A DNA stretch of 64,000 nt from Agrilutibacter niabensis (GTDB taxonomy: Bacteria; Pseudomonadota; Gammaproteobacteria; Xanthomonadales; Xanthomonadaceae), in assembly GCF_042657165.1 (NCBI RefSeq), contig NZ_JBHSNJ010000012.1:1178001-1242000 (forward strand). Direction: 5' to 3'. Of this stretch, positions 1 through 10,462 are shown piece by piece (the first letter of the stretch is position 1; every line of letters begins with the position of its first letter). The notes under the pieces were generated by a model, which ran no database searches, was not told where the DNA came from, and saw nothing but the letters and a program-made list of their open reading frames with translations. A program made the position numbers and the translations under genes.

Positions 1-194
1 GGACCGATGAAATCGTCGGCCATGACCTCCCGGAGCGTAGAGCCGTCGTGCCGTTCGATGGCCGCCTGCAACCCTGCGACGGTTGCACGCAACTTCGCTT
101 CCGGCGGAGTCCTCGCGCACGCGGCCAGCAGTACTGCGGCCATCAGCGCTGCCCACCAATACGCCCTGCCCCGTCCCGGATCCGCATGGTTCAT
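1..194 (-). CDS. Lipoprotein, partial (C-terminus outside the window)
   Basis: Only the first 64 or so residues are present; the gene runs off the left edge. The ATG at 194 follows a GAGGGGA ribosome binding site. The product begins MNHADPGRGRAYWW, continues with a hydrophobic stretch and a lipobox LLAAC at about residues 22-26, so it should be lipid-anchored after signal peptidase II cleavage. The mature start (helix-forming, ending ...REVMADDFIG) resembles the first helix of NTF2/SnoaL-like domains, but too little is visible to assign a family. It is divergent from rpfB, with 193 bases between the two start codons. Confidence 0.6.
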   Translation of the reverse strand, partial: MNHADPGRGRAYWWAALMAAVLLAACARTPPEAKLRATVAGLQAAIERHDGSTLREVMADDFIG

Positions 195-387
195 GCGTGT
201 CTGTCCCCTCGCTTCCATCACCAGCGTACCCCTGTCGCAGTTGCCGGCGCACCTGCCTTGCCAGCCCATAGGGCCTATGCTCCAATCGACCTCAAATCAC
301 CGTACGGCGGCGCATTCGCCGGCGGCAAGCAAACGACGAGCTCCGGCTCTCCTGAGTTCCAGAATCGCCGATTAAGAGGGGATCGCG

Positions 388-2064
388 ATGACCAATGAAC
401 GTCCGTGGCTGGCTGAATACCCGGAAGGCGTACCGGCAGAGATCGATGTCGGCGAGTTTCCGTCCGTGGTATCGGTGCTTGAGAAGGCCATCGACACGTT
501 CCGCGATCGCCCCGCATTCGCCAACCTCGGCAAAGTACTCACCTACGGCGACGTCGATCGCCTCAGCAAGCAATTTGCCGCATACCTGCTCGGCGAGCTT
601 GGGCTCAAGAAGGGTGATCGCGTCGCGATCATGATGCCCAACTGCCTGCAGTATCCGATCGCGATCTTCGGCACGCTGCGCGCTGGCCTGACCGTCGTGA
701 ACGTCAACCCGATGTACACGGCGCGCGAGCTCAAGCACCAGCTGGTCGATTCGGGCGCAAGCGTACTCGTGGTGCTCGACAATTTCGGCCACACCGTGCA
801 GGAAGTGGTCGCGGAGACGCCGGTCAAGCAGGTCGTGACCACCGGCCTGGGTGACATGCTCGGCTTCCCCAAGGGCGCGATCGTCAACTTCGTGCTGCGG
901 CACGTGAAGAAGATGGTGCCGGACTACGAGGTCGCCGGCGCGACGCGCTTCCGCGACACGTTGGTGATCGGCCAGCTGAAGACCCTGCCGGCGGTGGAGA
1001 TTTCTCCGGAGGACATCGCCTTCCTGCAGTACACCGGCGGCACCACCGGTGTATCGAAGGGCGCGATGCTTACCCACCGTAATCTCGTCGCCAACATGCA
1101 GCAGGCGTCGGCGTGGATCGGCACCGGCGTGAAGTACGGCGAGGAACTCATCATCACCGCACTGCCGCTGTACCACATCTTCGCGCTGACCGCGAACGGC
1201 CTGGTCTTCATGAAGTTCGGCGGCCTGAACTACATGATCACCAACCCGCGCGACATGCCGGGCTTCGTGAAGGAACTGAAGAAGGTTCCCTTCACCGCCA
1301 TCACCGGCGTCAATACGTTGTTCAACGGATTGCTCAATACACCAGGGTTCGACCAGGTCGATTTTTCCAAGCTGCACCTCACCCTCGGCGGCGGCATGGC
1401 CGTGCAGCGAGCGGTGGCCGAGCGATGGAAGCAGGTGACCGGCGTCACTCTGGTCGAAGCCTACGGCCTGACCGAAACCTCGCCTGCCGCGTGTATCAAC
1501 CCGATGGACCTGAAGGACTACAACGGCGCAATAGGCCTGCCTATTCCGTCGACCGATGCCTGCGTCAAGGACGAGGATGGCCGGTCCCTGCCCGCCGGCG
1601 AGGTCGGCGAGTTGTGTATTCGCGGCCCGCAGGTGATGAAGGGCTACTGGCAGCGTCCCGAGGAAACCGCCAACGTCATCGACGCCGAGGGTTGGCTGCA
1701 CACCGGCGACATGGCGAAGATGGACGAGCGCGGCTACTTCTATATCGTCGACCGCAAGAAGGACATGATCCTGGTATCGGGGTTCAACGTGTACCCGAAC
1801 GAGGTCGAAGACGTGATCGCGATGATGCCGGGCGTGCTCGAAGTAGCGGCGGTCGGCGTGCCGGACGACAAGTCCGGCGAAGCGGTCAAGGTCGTGATCG
1901 TGAAGAAGGATCCGGCCCTTACCGCGGAACAGGTCAAGGCACACGCCCGCGAGAACCTGACCGGCTACAAGCAGCCCAGGTTCGTCGAATTCCGCAGCGA
2001 GCTCCCGAAGACCAATGTCGGCAAGATCCTGCGTCGCGAACTGCGTGACAGCGCCAAACGCTGA
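388..2064 (+). CDS. rpfB: Long-chain acyl-CoA ligase RpfB
   Basis: Protein of 558 residues of the FadD class of AMP-forming ligases, which activate fatty acids to acyl-CoA at the inner membrane. The ATP/AMP P-loop motif YTGGTTGVSKGAMLTHRN lies at about residues 215-232, followed by the acyl-adenylate motif (EAYGLTETSP) and the C-terminal GWLHTGD and DRKKDMI signatures. Length is normal for FadD. The start follows a GAGGGG site. In Xanthomonas the FadD-type gene next to rpfF is rpfB, where it is implicated in turnover of the DSF fatty-acid signal; the same location here, one gene from rpfF, is the reason for this symbol rather than plain fadD. It probably also serves general fatty-acid use. 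Confidence 0.9.
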   Translation: MTNERPWLAEYPEGVPAEIDVGEFPSVVSVLEKAIDTFRDRPAFANLGKVLTYGDVDRLSKQFAAYLLGELGLKKGDRVAIMMPNCLQYPIAIFGTLRAGLTVVNVNPMYTARELKHQLVDSGASVLVVLDNFGHTVQEVVAETPVKQVVTTGLGDMLGFPKGAIVNFVLRHVKKMVPDYEVAGATRFRDTLVIGQLKTLPAVEISPEDIAFLQYTGGTTGVSKGAMLTHRNLVANMQQASAWIGTGVKYGEELIITALPLYHIFALTANGLVFMKFGGLNYMITNPRDMPGFVKELKKVPFTAITGVNTLFNGLLNTPGFDQVDFSKLHLTLGGGMAVQRAVAERWKQVTGVTLVEAYGLTETSPAACINPMDLKDYNGAIGLPIPSTDACVKDEDGRSLPAGEVGELCIRGPQVMKGYWQRPEETANVIDAEGWLHTGDMAKMDERGYFYIVDRKKDMILVSGFNVYPNEVEDVIAMMPGVLEVAAVGVPDDKSGEAVKVVIVKKDPALTAEQVKAHARENLTGYKQPRFVEFRSELPKTNVGKILRRELRDSAKR

Positions 2065-2195
2065 GCGGGCGGCCAACAGTCACTGACATAGCGGGGACAC
2101 CCCGCTTCGTGACGGCGGTGCAGCTGTTGTGACCGCCACGGGGGTACCATCGGGCCGGCGCCCATTCGGGCGGTCGCATCCGGCAGGAGTTCGTC

Positions 2196-3074
2196 ATGGC
2201 GAGCCCGGGCAACACGCACATCGGCAGCGAAAATCGCGCAATTCCAGCGCGACGTTTCACCGCGCGGTTCAGTGAGACGACGCCGCGCCACTGGTGCGGC
2301 GGGGATCCGTTCCTGACCCACTTCCTCAATGCCTACACCTTGCTGGTGCCAGGCAACGAGGGCTACTACATCCGCACGCTCAAGCTGCGGATGCCGCGGA
2401 TCAGCGACCCCGCAATGCGCGTGATGGTCGCGCAGTTCCTGTTGCAGGAGGGGCAACACGGCGCGGGCCACCATCGCTGCTGGCGGATGCTGGAAGCACA
2501 GGGCTACCAGATCGCCGGCTTCCACAAGCCGGTCGACTATTTCCTGTACCGGATACTGGAACCCATCACGCCACTCCCCTTGCGGATTGCGATGGTGAGT
2601 TGCGTGGAGCATGTGAACGCGTACATGGCCCACGAATTCCTGGGCCAGCGCCTGCTGCGCGATGCGACCCCCGAGTTGCAGGCACTTTTCGAGTGGCATT
2701 TCGCCGAGGAGATCGAACATAAGCACGTGGTATTCGATGTGCTCAATTCGCTTCCCGGCCGCTATGCATTGAGGCTGACCGGCGCGGTGCTCGTCCTGCC
2801 GCTCTTCTACCTGCTCATGGGCGCCGGCGCCCTGCGGTTTCTGCATCAGGATCGCTCGCTGTGGAGGCGCAACACGTGGTCGCGCGTCCGACAGCACCTG
2901 TTCTCGCGAGACCACATGTTCAGGCGCACGCTGAAGCACGCCTTCAACTACCTGCGCCCCGGATTCCACCCGTGGGAACTGGACGACAGTGCCCTGGCCC
3001 GGGAGGCGATCGAACGGCACAGCCTGCCCGAGCATCCCGCCCTGCGACCTTTGCCCCACTCGCGGGCGGCATGA
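2196..3074 (+). CDS. PF10118-type putative metal-dependent (di-iron-like) membrane protein
   Basis: Protein of 292 residues resembling the predicted metal-dependent hydrolase family (PF10118). The visible residue pattern is Glu55, then E85QGH88 (ExxH), Glu138 followed by His139, and E172IEH175 (ExxH), spaced as in four-helix-bundle di-iron carboxylate proteins (E...ExxH...E...ExxH). A hydrophobic stretch at about residues 193-215 (LTGAVLVLPLFYLLMGAG) suggests a membrane anchor. It sits between rpfB and rpfF, all in one direction, with about 130-base gaps on both sides, so it may have its own promoter. In Xanthomonas rpfB and rpfF are adjacent, so this gene is an insertion relative to that order. 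The substrate is unknown; the family name hydrolase is a prediction, and the ligand set would equally fit an oxygenase acting on lipids. Confidence 0.75.
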   Translation: MASPGNTHIGSENRAIPARRFTARFSETTPRHWCGGDPFLTHFLNAYTLLVPGNEGYYIRTLKLRMPRISDPAMRVMVAQFLLQEGQHGAGHHRCWRMLEAQGYQIAGFHKPVDYFLYRILEPITPLPLRIAMVSCVEHVNAYMAHEFLGQRLLRDATPELQALFEWHFAEEIEHKHVVFDVLNSLPGRYALRLTGAVLVLPLFYLLMGAGALRFLHQDRSLWRRNTWSRVRQHLFSRDHMFRRTLKHAFNYLRPGFHPWELDDSALAREAIERHSLPEHPALRPLPHSRAA

Positions 3075-3205
3075 CGACCCTGGTTTGAGCCAGCCGCTCG
3101 GGCGCAAGACAGCGGTCCTGGCAGGAGTAGGATCGGCCGCGTGGGTTCCCTTCACGCCGCCCGCGCCCACCCCAGTTTGCGGTCGGCACTATCGAGGACT
3201 GCAAT

Positions 3206-4075
3206 ATGCGCACGATCGAGAAGTTGCTACGCACACGCTCTTACCCGACGCTCCGGGTTGAATCCGACCCGGCGGGTGCCTGCCATTGGATGTACATGCA
3301 CGCCGACATCGGAAGCGGCGTTCGCCCCTGCTTCCGTACAGGCCTGATGAACGATATGTGGGGCTTCCTCTCCTCGATCACCCTGCGCGAGGATCAGCGC
3401 TCCAATGGCCGGCTGCGCCACGTAGTGGTGGCATCGGACGCACCTGCGTTCAATCTTGGAGGCGACCTCGAGCTGTTCGCGCAACTGATCCGCGCGAATG
3501 ATCGCGAGCACCTGCTCGCCTATGCGCGTCGTTGCATCGACGGCGTACACCACCTGCACGGCGGATTGGGTGGCGATGTCCGCACCATTGCGCTGGTCCA
3601 GGGCGATGCACTCGGTGGGGGGTTCGAACTGGCCTTGTCCTGCCATCACATCGTGGCCGAGGAAGGGGTGGAAATGGGCCTTCCGGAAGTCCTGTTCGGC
3701 CTCTTCCCGGGCATGGGGGCATATTCCTTCCTTTGCCGCCGCACGTCTCCGCAGGTCGCGGAAAAACTGATCCTCGAGGGTCGGCTCCACCGCAGCGAGG
3801 ACCTCTACCGCATGGGCATCGTCGACGTACTGGCGCCGAAGGGTGGTGGTGAAGCCGCAGTCCAGGCGCTGGTGGAAGAGCAGCAGCGTTCGCCGATCGC
3901 CCACCTCGCCCTGAATGCAGTTCGCGGCATTTCGCAACCGGTCAGTCGCGACGAACTGATGAGCATCACCGAACTGTGGGTCGACAGTGCGCTGCGGCTC
4001 GGTGACAGGTCGTTGCGGATGATGGAGCGCATCGTGCGCGCGCAGGTAAGGCGGAGTACTGCGCAAGCCGCCTGA
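3206..4075 (+). CDS. rpfF: DSF synthase RpfF (crotonase family)
   Basis: Protein of 289 residues, the same length as Xanthomonas RpfF, which makes the cis-2-unsaturated fatty-acid quorum signal DSF by dehydrating 3-hydroxyacyl-ACP and releasing the free acid. The crotonase oxyanion region reads FNLGGDLELF (residues 82-91) and ALGGGFE (135-141). Glu141 (GGFE) and Glu161 (GLPEV) are present at the numbers of the two catalytic glutamates of Xanthomonas RpfF, so this should be an active synthase rather than an ordinary enoyl-CoA hydratase. The C-terminus (ITELWVDSALRLGDRSLRMM) is also RpfF-like. The gene is convergent with rpfC, as in other rpf loci. RpfC is known to bind RpfF and restrain it; that control is inferred here from homology. 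Confidence 0.95.
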   Translation: MRTIEKLLRTRSYPTLRVESDPAGACHWMYMHADIGSGVRPCFRTGLMNDMWGFLSSITLREDQRSNGRLRHVVVASDAPAFNLGGDLELFAQLIRANDREHLLAYARRCIDGVHHLHGGLGGDVRTIALVQGDALGGGFELALSCHHIVAEEGVEMGLPEVLFGLFPGMGAYSFLCRRTSPQVAEKLILEGRLHRSEDLYRMGIVDVLAPKGGGEAAVQALVEEQQRSPIAHLALNAVRGISQPVSRDELMSITELWVDSALRLGDRSLRMMERIVRAQVRRSTAQAA

Positions 4076-4226
4076 ATAGGAGCTGGAACAACCGGTCGGA
4101 AGGCGGCGACGGGGAGAGGCGCCGCGGCCCGACGTCGTAGCAGGACGCATCACCGGTTCGACCTCGGTCGGCCCAAGTCAGGGGACTTGAATCACCGGAT
4201 TCTTTAGCAGCAGGTCCAAACTATTT

Positions 4227-6410
4227 TCAGGGGGACTTTTCGTCCCGGCTACCGCGTTGGCGCGCGCGCGCATCGAGTGCTGCCTTGCCCCGTGCAAGGT
4301 GGCGGTGCAAAGCCTCCAGGCGATGGCTCCATTCCCGCGCGAGCGTCGCATCATCGATGCGCATCAGCTCGCTGCTGGTGGCTGCCAACAGCACCAGGCC
4401 GAGGTTGCTCGCCACGCCCTTGAGTGCGTGCGCATGGTCGCGGAGTCGCGGCCAAAGCCCCGCTTCGCCCGCTTCCGACAGGGCGAGCAGGATGTTGCCT
4501 GCGTCCTTGAGGCACTGGCTTACGAACTCCCGCTCGAAGGTATCGCCCATCCCCAGCGAAGCGAGTTCGTCGAGGACGGTGGGGTCGAACGCACCATCAC
4601 CCAGGCCCGGCTCGCTGCTGCGGAGCATCGGGGGTACCGGACCGCTGTCGACGCGATTGCTGAGGGCGATGTCCGCCAATGCGTCCAGCAACCGGGTCGT
4701 CGACACGGGCTTCGCCAGGAACGCCCTGGCACCGGCACGTTCGCAGGCATGGATGGATTCAGGGGTGACATCGGCACTCAGCACCAGCACCGGCGTCCTT
4801 CGCTGACCACCGGCCTCCATCAGGCGCAGTTGCTGGAGCAGGTCCAAGCCGCTGACATCCGGCATGTGGAGGTCGACGATTACCGCGTCGTAGTCTGCGA
4901 CTTCGAGTGACGACAGCACCTGCTCCCCGCCCTCGACAGAAGCCACGCGATGCCCTGCCTTCTGCAGCAGCCGCTGCAGCACCATCCGGTTGGCGGCATG
5001 GTCATCCGCAATCAGGATCTGCATGCTCCGTACGCGTGCCCGGTGCCGAAGGAACGGATCGGAGAAGGCGATCACGTTCGGACCGGACTCGTTGTCGGCG
5101 GGCGACAGCACCTGGGGCGCGCCGGATACGGTCGCAGGTACCGCTGGCGGAGAACCGGGATCGAATGGCAACTCGACCCAGAAACGGGTGCCACGATGCT
5201 CGACGCTTTCGAATCCAATGGTGCCGCCCATCGCCTCGGTCAGGCGCTTGGCGATCGTGGTCCCGAGCCCACTGCCCCCGTAGCGGCGCCCCAGGCTTGC
5301 ATCGGCCTGCTCGAAAGCCTCGAACAGTCGCTGACGCATTGCCATGGGAATGCCAATGCCGGTGTCGGTTACGGTGAAGCGCAACTTCACCTTGTCGGCG
5401 TCACCGGGCAGGCAGGCCAGGTGCAACCGCACCGATCCTTCGTCGGTGAATTTCACCGCGTTGCCGGCGAGGTTGAGCAGCACCTGTCGCAGATGAACCA
5501 CGTCGCCACGAACCGTCTCGGGAACGTCCGGCGCGACTACCGCTTCGTATTTCAGTCGCTTGCCACGTGCCTGCGGCTGCAGGATCAGGCCGATGCCGTC
5601 GATCACTTCGCGGGGGGAGAACTCGGTGGGGTTGAAGCGAAGCTTGCCCGCTTCGATCGCGGAGATGTCCAGGACATCTTCCACCAGCGCCAGCAGGCTG
5701 CGCGTCGAAGCCTGGATGGTGTTGACGCACTCACGCTGCTCGGTATCCAGGCGCGTGGCCGCCAAGAGTTCCGACATGCCGGCGAGTCCGTTGAGCGGGG
5801 TGCGGAATTCGTGGCTCATGTTCGCCAGGAACCGGCTCTTGGCCGCGCTGGCGCGGCGCGCCTCCTCGGTGGCATCGGTAAGCGCCCGCAGCAAACCGGA
5901 CAAGTACAACGGGATTGCGACCAGGCCCACCAGCAGGCCGATCCCCAGGCTGCGGTGATCCATCCAGTAAGGCGTGAGCAGCTGTACGAAGCCGAAGCCG
6001 ATGGCGCCGAGGCCCATGCCCAGCCACAGGTAGCGGACGCCAAACCGCAGGCCATTGCCGATGGTGATCCACATCAGCAGCACATAGACCCATGCCATCG
6101 GCTCGCCCATGCGGATCATGGCGAGCGTCACCAGTCCGTAATCGGCGAGCATGCCGAGTACGCGGCGGACGTGGGAGACCCCGGGCGAAACGATGATCCA
6201 CGCGATGAGTGCACTGCCGATCGTAAATGCCAGGGCGACCATGCCCAGCACATCCAGGAAGCCGTCCGGCGACGTTTGCCTCGCGCCCACGATGACCACG
6301 AGGTAGACCAGCACAACGGCGAGCACTGCAAAACGGATCAGGGCCTGGACATGCTCGGTGTCCGGGCGGTTGGCGAAGCTCTGCTTTAGCCAGTGCAGGG
6401 CCGCGTTCAT
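4227..6410 (-). CDS. rpfC: Hybrid sensor kinase RpfC (DSF receptor)
   Basis: Protein of 727 residues: an N-terminal input region with about five membrane segments between residues 24 and 175, a HisKA domain with the phosphoacceptor His200 (NMSHEFRTPLNG), an HATPase with the N box (NLAGNAVKF) and G boxes (DTGIGIP, GGSGLG), a receiver domain with Asp513 (IVDLHMPD), and a C-terminal Hpt domain with His661 (HALKG). All phosphorelay residues are intact. In Xanthomonas this protein senses DSF and passes phosphate to RpfG. Its ATG lies three bases beyond the rpfG stop codon, so the two are co-transcribed and probably translationally coupled. The small membrane gene rpfH found between them in Xanthomonas campestris is absent. 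Confidence 0.95.
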   Translation of the reverse strand: MNAALHWLKQSFANRPDTEHVQALIRFAVLAVVLVYLVVIVGARQTSPDGFLDVLGMVALAFTIGSALIAWIIVSPGVSHVRRVLGMLADYGLVTLAMIRMGEPMAWVYVLLMWITIGNGLRFGVRYLWLGMGLGAIGFGFVQLLTPYWMDHRSLGIGLLVGLVAIPLYLSGLLRALTDATEEARRASAAKSRFLANMSHEFRTPLNGLAGMSELLAATRLDTEQRECVNTIQASTRSLLALVEDVLDISAIEAGKLRFNPTEFSPREVIDGIGLILQPQARGKRLKYEAVVAPDVPETVRGDVVHLRQVLLNLAGNAVKFTDEGSVRLHLACLPGDADKVKLRFTVTDTGIGIPMAMRQRLFEAFEQADASLGRRYGGSGLGTTIAKRLTEAMGGTIGFESVEHRGTRFWVELPFDPGSPPAVPATVSGAPQVLSPADNESGPNVIAFSDPFLRHRARVRSMQILIADDHAANRMVLQRLLQKAGHRVASVEGGEQVLSSLEVADYDAVIVDLHMPDVSGLDLLQQLRLMEAGGQRRTPVLVLSADVTPESIHACERAGARAFLAKPVSTTRLLDALADIALSNRVDSGPVPPMLRSSEPGLGDGAFDPTVLDELASLGMGDTFEREFVSQCLKDAGNILLALSEAGEAGLWPRLRDHAHALKGVASNLGLVLLAATSSELMRIDDATLAREWSHRLEALHRHLARGKAALDARARQRGSRDEKSP

Positions 6411-6413
6411 TGC

Positions 6414-7472
6414 CTACCCCGAGTACGGGCGACCCTGACGCTGCGAGTACTGGGCGCAGATCTCGTCAAGCCGCGCACGCGCATGCATGAGCGCATCCAC
6501 GCAGCGTGGATCGAACAGCCGGCCACGCTGCGAATACAGGTAGGCAAGCGCAGCATCGGTTTCCCAGGCGTGCTTGTAGGGGCGCGGTGAAATCAGCGCG
6601 TCGAAGACGTCGGCAACCGCCACGATGCGCGCTTCCAGCGGAATTTCCTCGCCCACCAGGCCGTCCGGATAGCCGCTGCCATCAAAGCGCTCATGGTGAC
6701 GAAGAGCGATCAGCGCGCCGGTCTGGATGAAACGGTTGTGGCTTCCGGTGAGAAGTTCATGCCCGATGCGCGGGTGCTGGCGCATCACGGCGATTTCCGT
6801 CTCGGTCAGCGGTCCGGGCTTGAGCAGGATCGAATCGGGAATCGCGATCTTGCCGACATCATGCAACGGCGCCGCCATTTCCACCAGGCGGGCTTCGTCC
6901 TCCGACATGCCCAATTGCTCGGCGATCAGTCCGGCGACGTGGGCCATGCGTTCCAGCCATGCGCTGGTGCCGGCATCGCGGTACTCGATGGCGCGAGCGA
7001 GGCGTTGCAGGGTCTCGCGTTCGCGTTCCTCCACCTCGTGCATGCTGGCCAGCAGCCGCTGCTCCAGCGAGAGCGCACGCTGCTTGACGTTCTCCGATTG
7101 CTGCCGCAGCTGCAGCAGGTTGCGGCACCGCGCACGCAGCTCGCGCGGACGCACGGGCTTGACCAGGAAGTCGATCACGCCGGCATCCAGCGCCGCCTGG
7201 CGCACGGGCTCGTCGCCAACCACCGTCACCAGGATGATGGGGATGTCCCGATGCAGCGGGGCGCGACGGAAGCGACGCGCGAACTCCAGGCCATCGATGC
7301 CGGGCATCCGGTAGTCCAGCAGCAGCAGGTCGGGCTGGTTCGCCTCGCACCAATCCAGTGCCGCGGTGGGCTCGCCGAAATCGTGCACGCGCAACTCGGC
7401 GGCTATGTCCTCGATGATGTGGCGCAACATGGTGCGCGCCGACGTCTGGTCATCGACAATTACGACATCCAC
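6414..7472 (-). CDS. rpfG: Response regulator RpfG, HD-GYP c-di-GMP phosphodiesterase
   Basis: Protein of 352 residues. The receiver domain (1-120) has Asp7-Asp8 and the phosphorylated Asp53 (LLLLDYRMPG), with a conserved Lys at KPVRPREL. After a helical linker comes an HD-GYP domain with the metal pair His204-Asp205 (APLHDVGKIAIPD), a second HH pair at 259-260, and the GYP motif G265SGYPDG. All residues expected for hydrolysis of cyclic di-GMP are present. The first codon is GTG at 7472, preceded by GGGGGATGATTC. It is upstream of rpfC in one operon and receives phosphate from it in the known pathway, linking cell density to c-di-GMP level, motility, biofilm and secreted enzymes. Confidence 0.95.
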   Translation of the reverse strand: MDVVIVDDQTSARTMLRHIIEDIAAELRVHDFGEPTAALDWCEANQPDLLLLDYRMPGIDGLEFARRFRRAPLHRDIPIILVTVVGDEPVRQAALDAGVIDFLVKPVRPRELRARCRNLLQLRQQSENVKQRALSLEQRLLASMHEVEERERETLQRLARAIEYRDAGTSAWLERMAHVAGLIAEQLGMSEDEARLVEMAAPLHDVGKIAIPDSILLKPGPLTETEIAVMRQHPRIGHELLTGSHNRFIQTGALIALRHHERFDGSGYPDGLVGEEIPLEARIVAVADVFDALISPRPYKHAWETDAALAYLYSQRGRLFDPRCVDALMHARARLDEICAQYSQRQGRPYSG

Positions 7473-7602
7473 GAATCATCCCCCGGTGGTCAGCGCCGCG
7501 ACTCCATACGGCTGCCCTGAGCATAGCGCGGGACGGCGCCGGATGGGCAGCGCCAACGACCTGGCGGTTTCCGCGCCGATACATGACTGCAGCTGCCCTG
7601 GT

Positions 7603-9117
<1,515 letters not shown>

Positions 9118-9145
9118 GGCGTAGGTCGCGCTCGGTAATGTTGCT

Positions 9146-9170
9146 CGTCATTCCCGCCAGGGCGGGAATA
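9146..9170. repeat. Short palindromic repeat (REP-like) between prfB and lysS
   Basis: The sequence CGTCATTCCCGCCAGGGCGGGAAT contains a perfect 9-base inverted repeat (ATTCCCGCC / GGCGGGAAT, 9150-9158 with 9161-9169). Elements of this form (GTCATTCCCGC...GCGGGAAT) are common dispersed palindromes in proteobacterial genomes. Whether this copy acts as a transcript-end structure or is just a repeat cannot be told from one copy. Confidence 0.5.
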
Positions 9171-9202
9171 CGGTTTTCAAGTGGTGTCGGGATTAAAGCA
9201 AA

Positions 9203-9236
9203 GTCGCCGCCCCCCTGCTTCTGCAGGGGGCGACGA
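9203..9236 (-). terminator. Hairpin terminator after prfB
   Basis: Read on the minus strand right after the prfB stop, an 8-base stem CCCCCTGC / GCAGGGGG with tetraloop AGAA (9211-9230), extended by CGAC pairings at the base, is followed by a T-rich stretch CTTTGCTTT. This fits an intrinsic terminator, though the T tract is interrupted. Confidence 0.6.
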
Positions 9237-9237
9237 T

Positions 9238-10366
9238 TCAGGCCGCGTCGCTGCGTTTCGAGCCCGCTTCCAGGCCGGCCTTGAGGCTCGCTTCGACAAA
9301 CTCGTCGAGGTCGCCGTCCAGCACTTTCTGCGTGTCGCTGCGCTCGATGCCGGTGCGCAGGTCCTTGATGCGGCTCTGGTCGAGCACGTAGTTGCGGATC
9401 TGGCTGCCCCAACCGATGTCGGACTTGGTGGCCTCCACCGCATCGCGCTCGGCGTTGCGCTTCTGGATCTCCAGCTCGTACAGCTTTGCCGCCAGCATCT
9501 TCATCGCGTTGTCGCGGTTCTGGTGTTGGCTACGGCCGGTCTGGCAGGCCACGACTATCCCGCTGGGCATGTGGGTGATACGCACCGCCGACTCGGTCTT
9601 GTTGACGTGCTGGCCACCTGCGCCCGAGGAGCGGTAGACGTCGGTCCTGAGGTCGGCAGGGTTGATGTCGATGTCGATGTTGTCGTCGACTTCCGGCGAC
9701 ACGAACACCGAAGTAAAGCTGGTGTGGCGGCGATTGTCGGAGTCGAACGGCGACTTCCGTACCAGGCGGTGCACGCCGGTTTCGGTCTTGAGCCAGCCAT
9801 AGGCGAAATCGCCTTCGACGCGCAGCGTGGCCGACTTGATGCCCGCGACGTCGCCACCACTGGCTTCCATGAGTTCGGTCTTCCAGCCACGCGATTCGCA
9901 CCATCGCAGGTACATGCGCAGCAGGATTTCCGCCCAGTCCTGGGCTTCGGTGCCGCCGGCGCCGGCCTGGATGTCGACGAAGGCGTTCGACGAATCCATC
10001 TTGCCGGAGAACATGCGCTGGAATTCCAGCTTCTCCACGTCCTTCGCGTAGCGCTCGACGTCGTCCACCACGGCCAGCGCGGTGCCTTCGTCGTCTTCCA
10101 TCTCGGCCAGCTCGAGCAGTTCGCTCGCGCCGACGAGGCCGTCGGTGAGGTCACGGATGCCGTTCACGACCTTCTCGAGCTGCGAGCGTTCGCGACCCAG
10201 GGCCTGTGCGTTCTCGGCGTTGTTCCAGATGTCGGGGCTTTCGAGCTCCCGGTTTACTTCTTCAAGACGCTCGACTTTGCTGTCGTAGTCAAAGATACCC
10301 CCTGAGCGAATCCAGCCGGCCCCGGAGGTCGGCGATGCGCTGGCGGACGGGATTGAGTTCGATCAT
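9238..10366 (-). CDS. prfB: Peptide chain release factor 2, with programmed +1 frameshift
   Basis: RF2 recognises UGA and UAA stops and releases the peptide. The gene is read in two frames. The first frame starts at ATG 10366 and codes 25 residues (MIELNPVRQRIADLRGRLDS then LRGYL) before an in-frame TGA at 10291-10289. The shift site CTT-TGA-C (CTT at 10294-10292) is preceded by the internal Shine-Dalgarno-like AGGGGG (10303-10298) three bases upstream, exactly the known autoregulatory element. After slipping +1 the frame continues DYDSKVERLEEVN and on to 9238. The stop-recognition tripeptide SPF (VRKSPFDSD) and the catalytic GGQ (SSGAGGQHVNK) are present. Low RF2 activity is expected to favour the shift and so raise RF2 synthesis. 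Confidence 0.96.
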
Positions 10367-10462
10367 GTCCGTGTGCTGCGGTCGAAGGAACCGCGAATTC
10401 TAACAAACACGCCGGACTAGCGCCCACCGACTAGCCGCATGCGCGGCTGGCGGTCGGTTCAA

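Noticed and set aside
292..2076. Long open frame on the minus strand opposite rpfB
   Set aside because: It is the reverse of a conserved gene; its product is His/Val/Arg-rich with no recognisable motif, as expected for antisense frames in GC-rich DNA.
4076..4226. Gap between the converging rpfF and rpfC genes, examined for a terminator or small RNA
   Set aside because: No convincing stem with a T tract and no recognisable RNA.
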